The notes under the pieces: generated by a model
Seen by the model: only the letters and a program-made list of their open reading frames with translations
Database searches by the model: none
What the model was told of the DNA's origin: nothing
Source of the DNA: Planctomycetaceae bacterium
GTDB lineage: Bacteria > Planctomycetota > Planctomycetia > Pirellulales > Thermoguttaceae
DNA: 64,000 bases
Direction of reading: 5' to 3'
Assembly (NCBI GenBank): GCA_012719125.1
Contig: JAAYAY010000328.1
Coordinates: 62,001-126,000, forward strand
Program-made: the position numbers and the translations under genes
In this document: one piece after another, positions 61,730 to 64,000 of the stretch
Position numbering within the stretch: the stretch's first letter is position 1
Layout: the number at the start of each line of letters is the position of its first letter

Positions 61730-62572
61730 CTATCCGGCTTCGCGGGTGAAATGGTTTCCTGAGGCCTGGACGGCAAGATCCAGCACGCAATCAACGAGAC
61801 GCGGATCTGGCCCCAACGCCCCTACACTAACCCACTCGATATGGGGGAACTGCTTCCCCAACCTTTCCACTCGCGAGCGGATCTGACTGAGAAGCCGACC
61901 AGGGTAGAGGAGGTGCGGCTGGACGACGATTCGAGCGGGTAGATCCGCCATCGCCCTCTGCAAGCCGTCGTCAAGGGTGGGCTGAGTCAGCGACAGAAAG
62001 CACGGGAGGAAGTCGGCCTCCCGGTCCTCGAAACGCCGGGATGCGGCCCAGCGAGAGACCTCCCCGCGAACGAGCGGGTCGCGGCTGCCGCGAGCCACGA
62101 GTACGTACTTTGTGTGGCTCAGGCGAGCGGGACGTCCGTCCAGCGTCTCCGCCAAACGCGAGTTGGCTATGCTCACCAATTGTGGATGGCTCCCAAGATG
62201 CGCGGTGAAGCAAACGAGCATGTTGGACAGTCTTGCCAGCGACCGCCCGACCTCGCTGGGGATGTCGAAGCGGACGTGGCGACCGGCCGTGAGGAGCAGG
62301 GGGACGACAATCGTTCGCGTAACACCCCTGCGGGAGAGAGCCGTCAAACCCTCATCAATGGTGGGGCGTGCCAGTTCGAGATAGCAGGGCTGGACAGGGG
62401 TGCCTCGCAGCCTCAATGCAACTTCGCGGCACAGTCCAGGCAGAGGAAGATTGCTCCCGGGGTCTCGCGAGCCATGGCCCACCACCAGGATGCCGGTCTC
62501 AGCACCAGAATCAAAAGGAACCAACTCTTCAACCTTTTCGCAGTCAATAGGGAGTGCCAGACACGGCTGCAA
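61730..62572 (-). CDS. cbiX: Sirohydrochlorin chelatase-like protein (CbiX long form)
   Basis: A duplicated CbiX-type chelatase of about 280 aa, which inserts cobalt or iron into sirohydrochlorin. Repeat 1 reads ILVVGHGSRDPGSNLPLPG with the metal-binding His, then QPCYLELARPTIDEGL and TIVVPLLLTAGRHVRFDIP (second His). Repeat 2 reads YVLVARGSRDPLVRGEVSRW and PCFLSLTQPTLDDGL, IVVQPHLLYPGRLLSQI. In repeat 2 the first His position is Ala-Arg (ARGSRD), so only one site may be catalytic. Start is uncertain: TTG 62572, or TTG 62524 behind AAAAGG, the latter matching the usual length. No cobalamin or siroheme genes are adjacent. Confidence 0.85.
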   Translation of the reverse strand: MQPCLALPIDCEKVEELVPFDSGAETGILVVGHGSRDPGSNLPLPGLCREVALRLRGTPVQPCYLELARPTIDEGLTALSRRGVTRTIVVPLLLTAGRHVRFDIPSEVGRSLARLSNMLVCFTAHLGSHPQLVSIANSRLAETLDGRPARLSHTKYVLVARGSRDPLVRGEVSRWAASRRFEDREADFLPCFLSLTQPTLDDGLQRAMADLPARIVVQPHLLYPGRLLSQIRSRVERLGKQFPHIEWVSVGALGPDPRLVDCVLDLAVQASGNHFTREAG

Positions 62573-62763
62573 CCCGATTCTAGCAGCCCGTCGAGGAAGT
62601 CAACCGGTTCGCGTCCCCTCCAGCTCTCACGGCGACGCCGGACAACTCGACACGGCGAACAGCGTCTGGCTACAATTCTGGTCTAAGCTTCATTTCCGTT
62701 CGGTCATTCCGTCTTTGCTCCTTTGGGCAGAGCATCCGTTTCTTCTGAGGCAAATTCGATTTC

Positions 62764-64000
62764 ATGTTCCCGACACAGTGCATCACCAAATCGATGATTC
62801 TGGGCCTGATCCTGGTGCAGGCGGCCTTCGCCCAGGAGTGGCCGCGGTTCCGCGGGCCGAACGGGGAAGGCCTTTCGCCGGACTCGAGTTTCCCTGTCCG
62901 CTGGACGAACGACGACTACCTCTGGAGGAAGGAGTTGCCGGGAATCGGCTACTCCTCGCCGGTCGTGTGCGGCCCTCGGCTGTTCATCACCAGTGCGCTG
63001 GAGGAGGACGCGACGCAGATCATTTCCTGTCTGTCGACCACAGACGGAACGATCCTCTGGCAACAGAGGTATGCTTCCACGAAGCACGATCGCCACCCGT
63101 TCAATTGTTTCGCATCGAGCACTCCGGCGTTGGACGAGGATGCGCTCTACTTCCTGTGGGCAAATCCCGAGCAGTTCGCGGTGGTCAAGTTGGCGCAGGA
63201 AACCGGGAAAGAGGTTTGGCGCCGGGACCTTGGCGCGTTTGCTGCAGAACACGCGTTTGGGGCCTCGCCGATCGTCTACCAGGGCCTAGTCATCGTGCCC
63301 AACGACCAGGACGGAGACAGTTCGATCGTGGCTCTGGACCGCGGCACGGGCGAGATCCGATGGAAGGCGCCGCGCCGCGCCGAGAAGACGGCTTACTCGA
63401 CACCTTGTTTGTACACGCCGGAGGCGGGCGCCGCGCAACTGATTGTGACCAGTTGGGCTCACGGATTCAGCGGGCTGGATCCTCAGACGGGCAAGACGTT
63501 CTGGGAACTGCCGATTTTCAAGAATCGAGTGGTCAATTCGCCGTTGGTCTGTTCAGGGCTGGTCATTGCCTGTTCCGGTACCGGCGGCATCGGGCGGCAG
63601 ATGTTCGCGGTGCGTCCCGGCCAACCGGAACGCGGAATCGAGGCGGAAGTCGTTTACGAGCCAAAGGGCTCCCTGCCTTACGTGGTGACGCCCGTGGCTT
63701 GCGGCGATCTGCTGTTCTCCTGGTTCGACAAGGGCGTTGTGACGTGCCTCGAGATTGCCAGCGGCGAGAAGATCTGGCAGGAGCGGATCGGGGGCGACTA
63801 TTTCGGCTCCCCTGTGTGCGCCGGCGGGAAGCTTTACTGTATTTCCCGTGAAGGACAAGTGGTGGTCCTGTCGGCGTCTCGAGAATTCGAGGAGCTTGGC
63901 AGGGTCGATCTCGGCGAGCCGTCTCACAGCACGCCCGCAATCGCAGGCGGCGTCATGTACTTGCGGACCAAGTCTCGCATTATGGCGTTGGGGAGCAAGT
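62764..64000 (+). CDS. PQQ-type beta-propeller protein (partial, runs off right edge)
   Basis: An exported beta-propeller repeat protein of the BamB/PQQ-binding-like family common in Planctomycetes. The signal peptide is KSMILGLILVQAAFAQ, followed by EWPRFRGPNGEGLSPDSS, the diagnostic WPxFRGPxGxG start. Repeated blades end in a tryptophan docking pattern, for example LDRGTGEIRWKAP and IASGEKIWQERIGG. It stays open to base 64000; the last residues (MYLRTKSRIMALGSK) look like the final blade, so only the stop is probably missing. ATG 62764 has GAGGC upstream. The function is unknown; similar proteins are dehydrogenase-like or structural. Confidence 0.85.
   Translation, partial: MFPTQCITKSMILGLILVQAAFAQEWPRFRGPNGEGLSPDSSFPVRWTNDDYLWRKELPGIGYSSPVVCGPRLFITSALEEDATQIISCLSTTDGTILWQQRYASTKHDRHPFNCFASSTPALDEDALYFLWANPEQFAVVKLAQETGKEVWRRDLGAFAAEHAFGASPIVYQGLVIVPNDQDGDSSIVALDRGTGEIRWKAPRRAEKTAYSTPCLYTPEAGAAQLIVTSWAHGFSGLDPQTGKTFWELPIFKNRVVNSPLVCSGLVIACSGTGGIGRQMFAVRPGQPERGIEAEVVYEPKGSLPYVVTPVACGDLLFSWFDKGVVTCLEIASGEKIWQERIGGDYFGSPVCAGGKLYCISREGQVVVLSASREFEELGRVDLGEPSHSTPAIAGGVMYLRTKSRIMALGSK

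Noticed and set aside
59427-61886. 819-codon plus-strand frame opposite prc
   Set aside because: Antisense shadow of an intact Prc protease; no recognisable domain.
1-64000. tRNA, rRNA or insertion-sequence genes
   Set aside because: No T-arm GTTCRANNC with paired acceptor arms, no rRNA conserved segments and no transposase motif were seen; a tRNAscan run could still find a divergent tRNA.

Overview
The window comes from a high-GC planctomycete, most likely of the Pirellulales type, although the rank is an inference. Diagnostic families are two DUF1559 prepilin-like proteins, a TIGR03067-domain protein, a sulfatase next to a heparinase II/III-like lyase, a neutral-ceramidase-like protein, a PQQ-type beta-propeller protein, a fused GldF/GldG transporter with a DUF4340 partner, and short palindromic or tandem repeats in many intergenic gaps. 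KDO transferase (waaA) and two ArnT/PMT-type glycosyltransferases point to an LPS-bearing diderm envelope. No rRNA, tRNA, CRISPR array, transposase or prophage gene was recognised.

Layout. 1-5.9 kb (minus): an edge-truncated NAD-dependent epimerase, a CoA-disulfide reductase/rhodanese fusion, two secreted proteins (one probably frameshifted at its 3' end), a decayed PII (GlnB) remnant on the plus strand and an ATC-hydrolase-family protein. 5.9-10.5 kb: a PAP2 phosphatase between two membrane glycosyltransferases. 10.5-14.4 kb: a beta-barrel gene remnant, a LarA-like protein, a small lipoprotein, and a PAS histidine kinase overlapping a small membrane protein. 14.4-18.9 kb: a polysaccharide-degradation pair (lyase then sulfatase; the sulfatase lacks the normal formylglycine cysteine). 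18.9-21.1 kb: a two-gene AAA-ATPase/HNH-nuclease module of Septu (PtuAB) type. 21.3-26.5 kb: isocitrate dehydrogenase and a giant membrane protein with a Gly/Pro/Gln-rich segment. 26.5-31.5 kb: a C-rich, G-poor gap, a XylR-like AraC regulator and a divergent DUF1559/lipoprotein cluster closed by a strong terminator. 31.7-42 kb: nadB, a HEAT-like protein with a membrane partner, and the three-gene Gld-type ABC system. 42-52.2 kb: a PhnP-like hydrolase, secA, waaA, an SGNH hydrolase, metK, a membrane protein and a GNAT acetyltransferase. 52.2-64 kb: a repeat-rich gap, a large secreted glycoside hydrolase, an acyl-carrier-like membrane protein, the ceramidase-like protein, an alpha/beta hydrolase without its nucleophile, the Prc protease, a CbiX-type chelatase and the beta-propeller protein cut by the right edge.

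The strongest system-level candidate is the ATPase/HNH pair: a 4-nt stop/start overlap, an intact Walker A and B ATPase, and a nuclease with a canonical Cys-Cys/EH/Cys-Cys-N zinc-HNH core. Other points of interest are lost catalytic residues (sulfatase, alpha/beta hydrolase), two gene remnants, a 33-nt tandem repeat that appears to supply a signal peptide, and two related promoter-like elements with no recognised gene downstream.
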